IMG/VR virus record: IMGVR_UViG_3300017971_000027
Span: 1-64,000 of that record
DNA: 64,000 nt
Strand: one strand, 5' to 3'
Source of the DNA: a virus
Position 1 is the stretch's first letter. Each line of letters opens with the position of its first letter. The notes below the pieces were generated by a model. That model made no database searches and was not told the origin of the DNA. It saw nothing but the letters and a program-made list of their open reading frames with translations. This document shows positions 41,259 to 48,269 of the stretch, one piece after another. The position numbers were made by a program, and so were the translations under genes.

Positions 41259-41696
41259 AACTCTGAACCACCCTTAAGACTATGGCGTTGCACGACTTAC
41301 AGACGAAATTCAAAATGGTTAATTATTTACATGCAGATTTTTCATTATTCGCATTAGCTGTCAGACTTGCCTTTATCCATTGGACTTACGACTTCTGTGC
41401 CATATAGCCTAGGTCGTGGTAGGCCACCTTGTGAATAGTGAGACCAAGCTGGACTTTGTCAACTCCATACCTTAGCACCTATAGCATTATCAGCATTATT
41501 AGTCAACCGACTTCGAAAATTTAAATAAATCCTAGCAAACTCGAACATTTCTGTTGGAACGTGCTGGGCTGGCTGGGTTTCTGACTGGCCAAAAAGCGAA
41601 GTAATAATAATGCTAACGGCCCGTTTGGCCCGTTTCTGACACCTTGGCACGGGTCTTGCTTATACATATGCATCTGATTTGAAAGGAGGTGATTCG

Positions 41697-41927
41697 ATGA
41701 AGCTGAAAGCAAAACTGGACAGGGAAGTTGGCAACCTCGGAGACGTTCAATATTACGTCCTGAAAGTCGAGACTGACAAAGGCGTAGAGTTCACCTTCCG
41801 TCTGTCTTGCAACGATTACAGGCCGATTGCCGAACTGGAAAACGGTTCTCTTGCACGTCTGTCACACTATGAGGCCCGTGACGCTATGGATTTGATGGCA
41901 CGTCTCATCAATAAAGAGATAGCGTGA
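41697..41927 (+). CDS. Hypothetical protein
   Basis: A 76-residue protein (QYYVLKVETDKGVEFTFRLS) with an almost perfect ribosome site (AAAGGAGGTGATT). First rightward gene after the divergent region; it ends 90 nt before the promoter of the structured RNA. Function unknown. Confidence 0.7.
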   Translation: MKLKAKLDREVGNLGDVQYYVLKVETDKGVEFTFRLSCNDYRPIAELENGSLARLSHYEARDAMDLMARLINKEIA

Positions 41928-42018
41928 TCGGCATTTCTCGGCAAAACTGGGGTAGAATTTGAGGTCGGTCTACACGCCGATCTCATTTTACCCCTATAAA
42001 CATTGGCTAAAAAAGTTC

Positions 42019-42047
42019 TTGACTTTTGTCTCGAATTAGTGTATAGT
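42019..42047 (+). promoter_or_regulatory. Sigma70-type promoter for the structured RNA
   Basis: TTGACT (42019-42024), 17-nt spacer, TATAGT (42042-42047). The start would be near 42054. No ribosome site or start codon follows for about 890 nt, so the transcript is non-coding at its 5' end. Confidence 0.82.
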
Positions 42048-42645
42048 ATGTATGCAAGGTTGGGACAGTAAGTACAGCCAAGCAGAACGGCAGTCTGGAG
42101 ATTGAGGCTCCGATAAATGCGAACGGCAGGACTGCCAAGCTCATTGACAGTTGAATAAATACGAAACATGCGACAAGATTCAGATGCCATACCACTGAGT
42201 GGATTCGAGCTGAGATAGGCAATGTTTCGTTGCGCCGGTGCTGGTGTAGCCCCGTGGAGAACCATTTGGGAGATAAGCCGACATGAACGTGTCGCAAAGG
42301 CACCAGCACCGGCAGGTCGGCGCACACATAGTAAGTCGCCAGAGTAAAGCGAAAGGAGCGGGTTGATCGCCGTGTACTGGGACTGGGTGCTGGCGCAGGC
42401 GCGATGCGAAAGTCCGCGAGTAGGTCGCATATGTGTGTGTCGACCATATAAAGTTTTCGAGTGGCCGCACGAGCTGGCAGTTTCACCCCAATCTGGAAGG
42501 TCTGCGAAACAGGCCATATAGGGGAGTATCGGGAATTGATCAGTCCGACTGAGACGCTGACGAAACTAATCGGGAATTAACTCGTAGATGGCGTATGGCG
42601 CGAGGGGTTGAGTCCTCGGGCTGTCAGTACTCGTCGAGCCACTTT

Positions 42646-42791
42646 TAAGCACTGGATGTCGACGTTGGTTCGAATCCAACCGTAGCGGCCGCTGGCATAA
42701 CATTAAGCCCTGTCCTACTGAAAAGGTAGTAAGGCTGTCAGCATATGAGATCACTCGGCGTAGCTCAGAGGTCAGAGCGGTTCAGTGCTTA
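42646..42791 (+). ncRNA. Circularly permuted tRNA-like domain with capped acceptor arm
   Basis: The 3' half of a tRNA comes first: a T arm (42664-42680) with stem gttgg/ccaac and the canonical loop ttcgaat. The 5' half follows: TA (positions 8-9) and a D arm (42761-42778) with stem gctc/gagc and loop agaggtca. The two halves are joined by a 12-bp helix in the anticodon-stem position (42646-42657 with 42780-42791, 9 bp perfect at its core), with a 6-nt variable loop. The acceptor side pairs 5 of 7 (42681-42687 with 42754-42760) and is closed by a capping helix (42691-42697 with 42736-42742). No CCA end and no anticodon loop exist, so it is a tRNA mimic, not a tRNA. Confidence 0.78.
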
Positions 42792-42803
42792 TAGAATTTG
42801 GCT

Positions 42804-42880
42804 GGACGTTACCGTCTGTTGCCGAGACCCCGCTGGTAACGGCGGGAGCGGTGAAATTCCGTGGTAACGTCCGAACGAAA
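42804..42880 (+). ncRNA. 3' four-way-junction module of the structured RNA
   Basis: The closing helix ggacgttacc/ggtaacgtcc holds three hairpins: gtct/agac (7-nt loop), cccgc/gcggg (8-nt loop) and cgg/ccg. The loop tggtaacg of the second hairpin copies the 3' strand of the closing helix, so an alternative pairing is possible. A T-rich stretch follows (42881-42890), so this may also be the transcript end. Confidence 0.65.
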
Positions 42881-42888
42881 TTTTCTTC

Positions 42889-42918
42889 TTGACAAACGAT
42901 ATTGACTTGTGGTATACT
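42889..42918 (+). promoter_or_regulatory. Sigma70-type promoter
   Basis: TTGACA (42889-42894), 18-nt spacer ending TTGTGG, TATACT (42913-42918). It starts right after the structured RNA and drives the next small-gene operon. Confidence 0.84.
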
Positions 42919-42944
42919 AGGTTCAGAAGATAAGGAGATTGAAC

Positions 42945-43160
42945 ATGGCACTTCAAATTGAACAAGAAAGAGTCAACCGGATAGCTCGGCGGGTACGGAA
43001 GTCTAATCTGGACTTTGTCGAGGGCCAGCTCGAAGCGATACAGCTTCTGGCTGAAAGCATCGTGCGAAATGACCCTGACCGGCAGGGTCTCGTTGCCCAG
43101 CACATTGTCAATCGGGTTGGTCGTGCGCTGAGGAATTTGGACGCAGCACGTAACGCATAA
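42945..43160 (+). CDS. Hypothetical helical basic protein
   Basis: A 71-residue protein from the ATG at 42945 (AAGGAG upstream), entirely helical and Arg-rich (QERVNRIARRVRKSNLDFVE). First gene of its operon. Function unknown. Confidence 0.68.
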   Translation: MALQIEQERVNRIARRVRKSNLDFVEGQLEAIQLLAESIVRNDPDRQGLVAQHIVNRVGRALRNLDAARNA

Positions 43161-43171
43161 GGAGACAGATT

Positions 43172-43441
43172 ATGTTTATGACCAAGGCTGAAGCATGGAA
43201 ATATGAAAACACGGTCACCTGCGGGTTCTGTAAAGATTGGATCGACCCGAACGAATGCGACGAGAATTCCGAGTTGCTCGATTGGATCGGCGACGAGAAG
43301 GATGCCGACTACGAACTGTGTGATCGGACTGACGAATTGCATGTGTGCTACGATTGCGCAAAAGAGTTGAAGGTCGAGATGGAAGCACGGAAGTCCAACT
43401 GGGACGAGGTGGCAGAAGGAATGGCGTGGCCCTACAAGTAA
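43172..43441 (+). CDS. Zinc-ribbon protein
   Basis: An 89-residue acidic protein with TCGFCKDWIDP, LCDRTDE and VCYDCAKEL. AAGGAGACAG precedes the ATG. Function unknown. Confidence 0.68.
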   Translation: MFMTKAEAWKYENTVTCGFCKDWIDPNECDENSELLDWIGDEKDADYELCDRTDELHVCYDCAKELKVEMEARKSNWDEVAEGMAWPYK

Positions 43442-43479
43442 GGGTCGCGCTGTTTCTATGTGTGTGTGTGGAGGTGAAC

Positions 43480-43656
43480 ATGAACAGCGTTGTTGCTAAA
43501 TGTCCATATGATGGATGTCAGAGAAAGATGGAACTGTTCTTCGATATATTCGAAGGCCAGTACGCAACGTGCGAGCATTGTGGCAAACTTTTCTGGCTCG
43601 AGTTGGAAGTCGCCATAATCAGCACATCAACACATAAGCTGAAAGGATATGAATAG
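43480..43656 (+). CDS. Zinc-ribbon protein
   Basis: A 58-residue protein from the ATG at 43480 (GGAGGTGAAC upstream). It has CPYDGCQRKMEL and CEHCGKLFWLEL, a standard zinc ribbon of the transcription-factor type. Confidence 0.68.
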   Translation: MNSVVAKCPYDGCQRKMELFFDIFEGQYATCEHCGKLFWLELEVAIISTSTHKLKGYE

Positions 43657-43657
43657 C

Positions 43658-43879
43658 ATGTACCATAAAGAACTTATCGAACAGTTGGAAGATTACTCGT
43701 TCAGGTCGGGTTACCTGAAGTCGAGTCTGGTACTGTTGGTCAAGGCTATTGAGTCGCATCTCGATTGCAACGACACAGAACCTGATAGCTGGCTCAGACG
43801 GCAGCTCGAAAGAGAACGCAAGACCCTTGAGCTTATCGCCGAGGCTGACAAAAGGAGAATGGCATGTATTGGAAGATAA
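43658..43879 (+). CDS. Hypothetical helical protein
   Basis: A 73-residue charged helical protein (YHKELIEQLEDYSFRSGYLK). AAAGGA lies 10 nt before the ATG at 43658; an in-frame ATG at 43649 is too close to that site. Confidence 0.6.
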   Translation: MYHKELIEQLEDYSFRSGYLKSSLVLLVKAIESHLDCNDTEPDSWLRRQLERERKTLELIAEADKRRMACIGR

Positions 43880-44169
43880 TGTTACCTGCAATCGTGATCG
43901 CGGTGTTCGTCTGCTGTATGGCATGTGTTGTGCAGTACGAGCGGAATGACATAGAACGTATCGAGAAGGCCGACAGGCTGCATATGATAGAGCCACCTGT
44001 ATTCGAACCGGCCAACACGACAGAAGTGGCCCATATGGCGAATTCGGGCGACGAGCCGGTGTACATGGTAGTACGGTATGAGGTGGCTGAGTCGGAGACG
44101 GGCTGGGAGACGGCTGCGGTCTTCGAAGTCGGCACGGGCCAGAAACTGAAGATAGAGGTTAGTGAATAG
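43864..44169 (+). CDS. Membrane-anchored or lipoprotein-like protein
   Basis: A 101-residue protein with an N-terminal hydrophobic segment (LPAIVIAVFVCCMACVV) and a soluble C-terminal part ending in strands (VYMVVRYEVAESETGWET). The cysteines at the end of the segment could be lipidated, but the box is not typical. Inner-membrane anchor is the safer reading. Confidence 0.62.
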   Translation: MYWKIMLPAIVIAVFVCCMACVVQYERNDIERIEKADRLHMIEPPVFEPANTTEVAHMANSGDEPVYMVVRYEVAESETGWETAAVFEVGTGQKLKIEVSE

Positions 44170-44184
44170 GAGAGGACAAGTGAT

Positions 44185-44406
44185 ATGCTACTCAACCAAT
44201 CACACGTCAAACAGTATGCGAAGTCGCTCAGGCCGAACCTTCGAGTCAGCTCGTCGTACATGGCTGCACTCAACGCCAAAGTTGCAGAGTTGATCGAAGC
44301 GCATGTCGGTGTTAACGGGTCGAGGAAAACTATGACCGATGCCGTGATAGATTATTGTTCGCAGGCGAAGGCATTGTCGAACGTGGACAGAAAGAAAGTC
44401 AGATAA
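44185..44406 (+). CDS. Small DNA-binding-like protein
   Basis: A 73-residue basic protein opening LLNQSHVKQYAKSLRPNLRV. This opening is typical of small phage proteins (MLLNxSxVKKxAL...) seen near replication or early genes; I take it to be histone-fold-like, but function is unknown. Confidence 0.62.
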   Translation: MLLNQSHVKQYAKSLRPNLRVSSSYMAALNAKVAELIEAHVGVNGSRKTMTDAVIDYCSQAKALSNVDRKKVR

Positions 44407-44411
44407 ACCTC

Positions 44412-44441
44412 TTGACAAACACCACCTGTTTGTGGTATAAT
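44412..44441 (+). promoter_or_regulatory. Sigma70-type promoter for ardC
   Basis: TTGACA (44412-44417) preceded by AACCTC, 18-nt spacer ending TTGTGG, TATAAT (44436-44441). The best match of all to the shared promoter form. Confidence 0.86.
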
Positions 44442-44518
44442 AAATCAGAAGGTTAGAAAAGGTTGACATAGGGTCGACCTAAAATGCTCGGCAGAGTCCG
44501 AGGGTAAAGGAGCCAATC

Positions 44519-45448
44519 ATGGCCAGAAAAATCAGCGCAGCAACGAGAGCAAAGAGAGCTAAAGAATCGAAAGAAAGAGTCCGAGGCGTGATGGACACTA
44601 TCATCTACGCTTTCGAGAACGGGACAGTAGCACCGGCATTAGCCCAGCGATGGCTCGTTCCTGCGGACGTACCGCAACGCAAATGGTCAATCCGAAACCA
44701 GATGCTCTGTGCGCTGGCTGGTGCGACTGATGCCCGTGGCTACAAGCTATGGCGTGATATGGGCCGTGAAGTGGTTAAAGGTAAATCTATCCGACTGCTT
44801 CGTCCGAACATGGTTCCTGTCGAGGAAGTCAATCCCAATACCGGCGAACTCGAAAAGAATTATGTCATGCGTGGGTTCAGATGCTTCGCAGCGTGGGACG
44901 TTTCCAATACGACCGGTCCTGAAGAAACTCTTCCAGCATACCTTGCCGAACATAAGAAATTCGTCGAGTCCCTACCTCTGGTCGAAGTGGCACAGAAGTG
45001 GGGCATCAACGTCATTGTCGGTGGCGGGAACGATAACAGCTCGACTATGGGATGGTTCCAGCCACGTACGCAGACTATCAAGCTGAACGTGGAGAATCTT
45101 TCGACGTGGACGCACGAGCTGATACATGCTGCCGACTACCGGCTTGGAAATCTAATCCACGACGACGAAACATGGCTGACCGAAGCAGTAGCTGAACTGG
45201 GCGGTGCGGTTCTTCTGAGCCTGATAGGCTACAAAGATGACGCCGACCTCGGTGGGGCTATGGAGTATATCAAAAAGTACGCTACGAGCGCAGATAAAAG
45301 GTTAGGGAACGCATGCGACCTCGCCATGAAACGTGTCGAAGCTGCTATCGACCTTATTATGGACGCTGCGGGATTGAGTGTTGACCTGTCCGGTGAATTG
45401 GAGGCTGAAGCTGCAGATGGCTCTGAGGACGAGCTGGTGGCTGCGTAA
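44519..45448 (+). CDS. ardC: ArdC-type antirestriction protein (ssDNA-binding plus zincin)
   Basis: A 309-residue protein. Residues about 25-130 match the N-terminal ArdC single-strand DNA-binding domain (RWSIRNQ-like KWSIRNQMLC, then YKLWRDMGREVVKGKS, GFRCFAAWDVSN). The C-terminal half has the metalloprotease HExxH motif THELIHAAD (H199, E200, H203) and a downstream WLTEAVAELGG with the third-ligand glutamate. ArdC of plasmids protects incoming single-stranded DNA from restriction. It follows its own strong promoter with AAAGGAGCC before the ATG, fitting an early defence-evasion role. Confidence 0.88.
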   Translation: MARKISAATRAKRAKESKERVRGVMDTIIYAFENGTVAPALAQRWLVPADVPQRKWSIRNQMLCALAGATDARGYKLWRDMGREVVKGKSIRLLRPNMVPVEEVNPNTGELEKNYVMRGFRCFAAWDVSNTTGPEETLPAYLAEHKKFVESLPLVEVAQKWGINVIVGGGNDNSSTMGWFQPRTQTIKLNVENLSTWTHELIHAADYRLGNLIHDDETWLTEAVAELGGAVLLSLIGYKDDADLGGAMEYIKKYATSADKRLGNACDLAMKRVEAAIDLIMDAAGLSVDLSGELEAEAADGSEDELVAA

Positions 45449-45461
45449 GCCACTTTTATGG

Positions 45462-45500
45462 GCGGGGTAAGGTATTCTTCTCTCCGGTACCTTACCTCGC
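45462..45500 (+). other. Strong intergenic hairpin
   Basis: About 13 bp (ggtaaggta/taccttacc extended by cgg/tcg pairs with a G-U) directly after ardC. No T run follows, so it is likelier an RNA-stability or partial termination signal. Confidence 0.5.
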
Positions 45501-45545
45501 CTTAGACGGGAAATTTGGAAGTCGAATAGCGAAGGAGTACCGTGT

Positions 45546-45800
45546 ATGTCAAAGTTCTTCTGTGAGATTGACACCGAGACAATGCCGACTTCGCCGAAAG
45601 GTCAAGCTAAAGAGATTGCCAACACGCTCAGACGAACGTCTAGGCGCATCGAAGCAATGGCTAAGGCCGTCGAAGAAAACGGCAACTGGGAAAGCAAAGA
45701 GATACCACTGTACGATAACCTAGGGAATGTAGTTGGACGAGGCGCGTTCGACTTCGCAAACATGATTCGGATATCATGGGAGAAAAGGATGAGAATATGA
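45546..45800 (+). CDS. Hypothetical helical protein
   Basis: An 84-residue basic helical protein (AKEIANTLRRTSRRIEAMAK, then GNVVGRGAFDFANMI). Ribosome site GAAGGAG lies 10 nt before the ATG. Function unknown. Confidence 0.65.
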   Translation: MSKFFCEIDTETMPTSPKGQAKEIANTLRRTSRRIEAMAKAVEENGNWESKEIPLYDNLGNVVGRGAFDFANMIRISWEKRMRI

Positions 45801-46117
45801 TGCAAATTTTATTTACGTGCGAAATATGCAACCACACATGGGATGCCGGTGATAGGTACCTTATGTACGAAGACCTGAAGGACGACGATCGTCAGTTGTG
45901 TCCAGAGTGTGGCGGTCATGGCGACAGGAGCACGGGCGATTCTGGCGAAATGCTGAAGTATGAGTGTGACGTGTGTGGTTGTCGGTGGACTGCGCAGGAA
46001 TATCAAGCCGACTGTGCTATATGTCCGACATGCGAAGAGGAAGGAAATGTGGTAGATGCTGATGTAGCTGGAGAGGATAAACACTGGGAACGTGAAGGAT
46101 GGCAAGATGGATGTTGA
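45797..46117 (+). CDS. Double zinc-ribbon protein
   Basis: A 106-residue protein from the ATG at 45797 (AAAAGGATGAG upstream). It has CEICNHTW, CPECGGHG, CDVCGCRWT and CPTCEEEG, two zinc ribbons in tandem, each starting with a C-x-x-C-x(3-4)-W pattern. Function unknown. Confidence 0.7.
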   Translation: MMQILFTCEICNHTWDAGDRYLMYEDLKDDDRQLCPECGGHGDRSTGDSGEMLKYECDVCGCRWTAQEYQADCAICPTCEEEGNVVDADVAGEDKHWEREGWQDGC

Positions 46118-46319
46118 GATTGTATTCTGGTTAAAGTCCATATCATGGTGGCTGTGTGTCTTAGCCATGTGCGACTTACATGAAACTCTGGCAAAGATAC
46201 TGAAAGGAATGAAGAATGGCGAAAAAACAGAAAGAAGCAAGACATATACACGGGTGCCGGTTGACTGCTCGGGTACAGAATGTAAAGGCTCGGATATTCC
46301 CCGATACAGAATGCGCTGA
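46107..46319 (+). CDS. Possible small membrane protein
   Basis: From the ATG at 46107 (GAAGGA upstream) the product begins MDVEIVFWLKSISWWLCVLA, a short hydrophobic segment, then a charged tail. It overlaps the next gene by about 100 nt in another frame, so only the first half is under clear protein selection. Confidence 0.42.
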   Translation: MDVEIVFWLKSISWWLCVLAMCDLHETLAKILKGMKNGEKTERSKTYTRVPVDCSGTECKGSDIPRYRMR

Positions 46320-46902
46320 TGGACAAGCGATTATCGCCGAGCTGCAAGATATACTGGACCTAGTGGCCAAAGGCGAAAAAGAGAGACCGGCTGGATTGGC
46401 CGACAGCAACACGATCAACTATCACGGTATCAGTGTTCGTGGCGGTCTGGCGGTCGTGAGTATACTCGACGGGAAACAACCACACTATATTCGGCGAATA
46501 CCAAGAAACATCATCGATGCGAATGTAACATACCGATGCGAGTGGTGTCGTGAAAGTTGGGTGGCTTCATTTGCAGACGGCAGCGATACGTGTCCTGCGT
46601 GTGGTCGCCTGAATGCCGGTCAGGTCAAAGAAGTCGCAGACATAGGGTCAGACATAGGGACGCCGGTAGAAAAGCCGGTAGAAGCGAAAACTGATATCCC
46701 TGAACCTGTATCTGAACCGGTACCAGCCACGGAAGTCACACTGGAAGTCACACCGGAAGCTAACACGGAAGTCGAGATGACCGTGTCGAAACCGGAAGAT
46801 AAACCGAAACCGAAACGTAGAAAGCGTGGGAAAAAGCTCAAGCGTGTCCCGAGGAAAAAGGCTAACGTAGACAAACTAAAGAAGGATAAGAAAGATGCGT
46901 AA
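46216..46902 (+). CDS. Zinc-ribbon protein with Pro/Glu linker and basic tail
   Basis: A 228-residue protein. Residues about 105-135 form one zinc ribbon (CEWCRESW...CPACGRL, same W position as in 45797-46117). A 60-residue linker of VEKPVEAKTD-type text leads to a Lys/Arg-rich C-terminus (KPKPKRRKRGKKLKRVPRKK) like a histone-type tail. Nucleic-acid binding is likely; the target is unknown. Confidence 0.7.
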   Translation: MAKKQKEARHIHGCRLTARVQNVKARIFPDTECADGQAIIAELQDILDLVAKGEKERPAGLADSNTINYHGISVRGGLAVVSILDGKQPHYIRRIPRNIIDANVTYRCEWCRESWVASFADGSDTCPACGRLNAGQVKEVADIGSDIGTPVEKPVEAKTDIPEPVSEPVPATEVTLEVTPEANTEVEMTVSKPEDKPKPKRRKRGKKLKRVPRKKANVDKLKKDKKDA

Positions 46903-47404
46903 ATACAAAGTAACTGACTGGCTGTTCGCTATTGCGTTCATTGGCACTATATTAGCTGCGTGTTGTGGCGGGTGCCTTGAACATGTCCATGCTCAGGAGA
47001 CGGTTTTGAAAACGAACGACTGGTTCGACATCACGATCACGCTTCCGAGCGAACCAGATGTCGCTGGCGTATATCTCATGTACCGACTCGAGAGTGCAGC
47101 CGACGACGACCCGTGGACGCTGGCTGGTAAAGTAGATGCTGGCCCTAACGAGTTCGTGACTGTCCGCGTGTCTGATGCAGTGTCTGGAGTGTTCCGATGT
47201 TCATCGATTATATATGATAACGCCGGTTCCGGTAACCTGTCAGACCGAGGGCTAAGTTTGAAGCTGGTCGAGGTCGACAAGGTACCGCCGTCTGGTGCTG
47301 TGCCTGATATTAGTGTGCCGTTAAAGGGCGACGTGAATGGTGACGGTCTGGTTAATTCGTCTGATATACAGGCTGTCGTTAATGCTGTGCTGGGAATTGC
47401 GTAA
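46895..47404 (+). CDS. Exported lipoprotein with dockerin-type calcium repeat
   Basis: A 169-residue protein with an N-terminal signal (LFAIAFIGTILAACCGGC) ending in a lipobox-like LAAC. The middle is an Ig-like or fibronectin-like strand domain (FDITITLPSEPDVAGVYLMY). The last 25 residues read GDVNGDGLVNSSDIQAVVNA, one dockerin type I calcium-binding motif with Asp/Asn ligands in place. Dockerin tails of this kind are abundant in Planctomycetota and related bacteria. Likely made early and placed on the host envelope. Confidence 0.75.
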   Translation: MRKYKVTDWLFAIAFIGTILAACCGGCLEHVHAQETVLKTNDWFDITITLPSEPDVAGVYLMYRLESAADDDPWTLAGKVDAGPNEFVTVRVSDAVSGVFRCSSIIYDNAGSGNLSDRGLSLKLVEVDKVPPSGAVPDISVPLKGDVNGDGLVNSSDIQAVVNAVLGIA

Positions 47405-47460
47405 GACAGCATGGCAAGAGCATGACTGAGCGTGGAGCAAGGCGTGGAAGGAGGCGAGTG

Positions 47461-47697
47461 ATGGGAAATTGGCATATAGAAAAAGCGATACGCTATCTTG
47501 CTGAAGAAACAAAGTGCCTCACCGCCGCTGTGGAAGCGCAGACGGCGATGCAGAGAAAAGGGCTGGCGTTGGTGTCCGCGTCCATATTGACGGACACCAA
47601 TCACGATGGGTGTAGAACCGAAGCGTGGGAAGATATTATCGCCTTCCGCGCAGACAGCGCACCGGCGCAGGACGAACAGGAGGTGGATGATGAGTGA
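47461..47697 (+). CDS. Hypothetical helical protein
   Basis: A 78-residue protein from the ATG at 47461 (GGAGGCGAG upstream), helical (NWHIEKAIRYLAEETKCLTA), ending in AQDEQEVDDE. The 3' end recalls the EVDE ends of genes near 49.2-49.5 kb. Confidence 0.63.
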   Translation: MGNWHIEKAIRYLAEETKCLTAAVEAQTAMQRKGLALVSASILTDTNHDGCRTEAWEDIIAFRADSAPAQDEQEVDDE

Positions 47698-47893
47698 AAA
47701 ACCACTGGAGGTAAGATGTGACGACTGTGACGCGCTAATCGAAATGGTACATGAGCACGAATCAACTTGTTGCGTCAATAAGCAAATGTGGGTTCGCCCA
47801 TGTCCGGCGTGTGTCAAAAAGAGGGCGTTGGCTATGTTTATGAAGGACAAATTCAAGACTGACGAACAGGAGGCCGACGATGGCGCAGAGTGA
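47690..47893 (+). CDS. Zinc-ribbon protein
   Basis: A 67-residue protein with RCDDCDALIE, TCCVNKQ and PCPACVKKR. It overlaps its neighbours by a few bases. Part of the array of related zinc-ribbon genes at 47.7-50.8 kb. Confidence 0.66.
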   Translation: MSEKPLEVRCDDCDALIEMVHEHESTCCVNKQMWVRPCPACVKKRALAMFMKDKFKTDEQEADDGAE

Positions 47894-48086
47894 GCGGAAG
47901 ACGGAGAATACAACGCGACCAATTTGTCCACATTGTTATTCAGCGATAGAAGGAACGCTATGGCTATATGGAGCATTCAACATAGAACATTTAACGTGTG
48001 ATAAGTGTGGCGAGGAGTGTTACTACACACACTCATTACCATCTGGCTACACGACGCGCAAGCTGACCGAACAGGAGGGCGGGTAG
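47880..48086 (+). CDS. Zinc-ribbon protein, array member A
   Basis: A 68-residue protein beginning MAQSERKTENTTRPICPHCY with a second pair CDKCGEECYYTH. The end, YTTRKLTEQEGG, is identical to that of 48493-48684, encoded by a 44-nt exact repeat. Confidence 0.7.
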   Translation: MAQSERKTENTTRPICPHCYSAIEGTLWLYGAFNIEHLTCDKCGEECYYTHSLPSGYTTRKLTEQEGG

Positions 48087-48089
48087 ATG
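48046..48089. repeat. 44-nt direct repeat, copy 1
   Basis: Exact copy of 48644-48687. It covers the last codons of one zinc-ribbon gene, its stop and the ATG of the next gene, so recombination between copies would swap whole genes in frame. Confidence 0.95.
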
Positions 48090-48269
48090 GCGAAGAGTGA
48101 AATAGACGTTACTGGAAAAGGAAAGAAGTGTAACGCGCTTGTCAGAACGCCACCCAAAAAGGAAGGTAGCCCACACGGGTTAGCGAAATGTGGGAAACCG
48201 GCGACGAGACAGTATGGCGAATATTATATGCGCTGTGACGAACATAGAATTATAGGATGGGCAAGCTAA
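48087..48269 (+). CDS. Hypothetical cysteine-containing protein
   Basis: A 60-residue protein with KKCNALVR, AKCGKPATRQYG and MRCDEHRII. The C-x(n)-C-G-x-PA-T-R...C-x-x-H layout is a zinc-finger-like pattern (also seen at 48269 as CGEPATHWC). Function unknown. Confidence 0.66.
   Translation: MAKSEIDVTGKGKKCNALVRTPPKKEGSPHGLAKCGKPATRQYGEYYMRCDEHRIIGWAS

Larger units (their letters stand above)
41100..41680. other. Divergent intergenic region, candidate control/origin region
   Basis: About 600 nt without a convincing gene, between leftward and rightward operons. It holds three GTTGAAA words (41116-41153), an AT-rich tandem repeat at 41161-41196 and an 8-nt tandem repeat at 41227-41258. I see no clean sigma70 pair for the gene at 41697. 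Confidence 0.5.
42054..42880 (+). ncRNA. Large structured non-coding RNA, about 0.8 kb
   Basis: No gene is credible here on either strand, but the plus strand folds strongly. Perfect or near-perfect long helices pair 42089-42095 with 42130-42136 (7 bp), 42161-42169 with 42222-42230 (9 bp), 42234-42246 with 42301-42313 (13 bp), 42315-42330 with 42430-42445 (16 bp, two G-U), 42480-42484 with 42506-42510, and 42804-42813 with 42863-42872 (10 bp). A cccc/gggg pairing (42486-42489 with 42521-42524) could make a pseudoknot. It contains a permuted tRNA-like domain (separate entry). Size, promoter and phage context resemble large phage RNAs such as GOLLD and ROOL, or an elaborate Y RNA; I cannot assign a class from memory of the consensus. 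Confidence 0.8.

Noticed and set aside
42007-42517. Leftward ORFs of 96-216 codons over the structured RNA
   Set aside because: Antisense to strong stems, no ribosome site, and both strands carry similar accidental frames.
42540-42570. Hammerhead ribozyme (ctgacgaaac)
   Set aside because: The conserved CUGAUGA plus stem II is absent; only the GAAA part matches.
42757-42792. A standard tRNA starting at the D arm and reading onward
   Set aside because: No T arm follows downstream; the only T arm lies upstream.
42640-42800. Permuted tmRNA (ssrA)
   Set aside because: A full D stem is present, which tmRNA lacks, and I see no tag reading frame or GC-A/U3 pair typical of alanine-charged tmRNA.
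42600-42860. Permuted group I intron-exon arrangement (3' tRNA half before 5' half with intron halves outside)
   Set aside because: The order fits, but the right flank is only about 75 nt before a promoter, I find no P/Q/R/S core words, and the tRNA acceptor stem has two mismatches. A tRNA mimic inside a larger RNA explains the data better.
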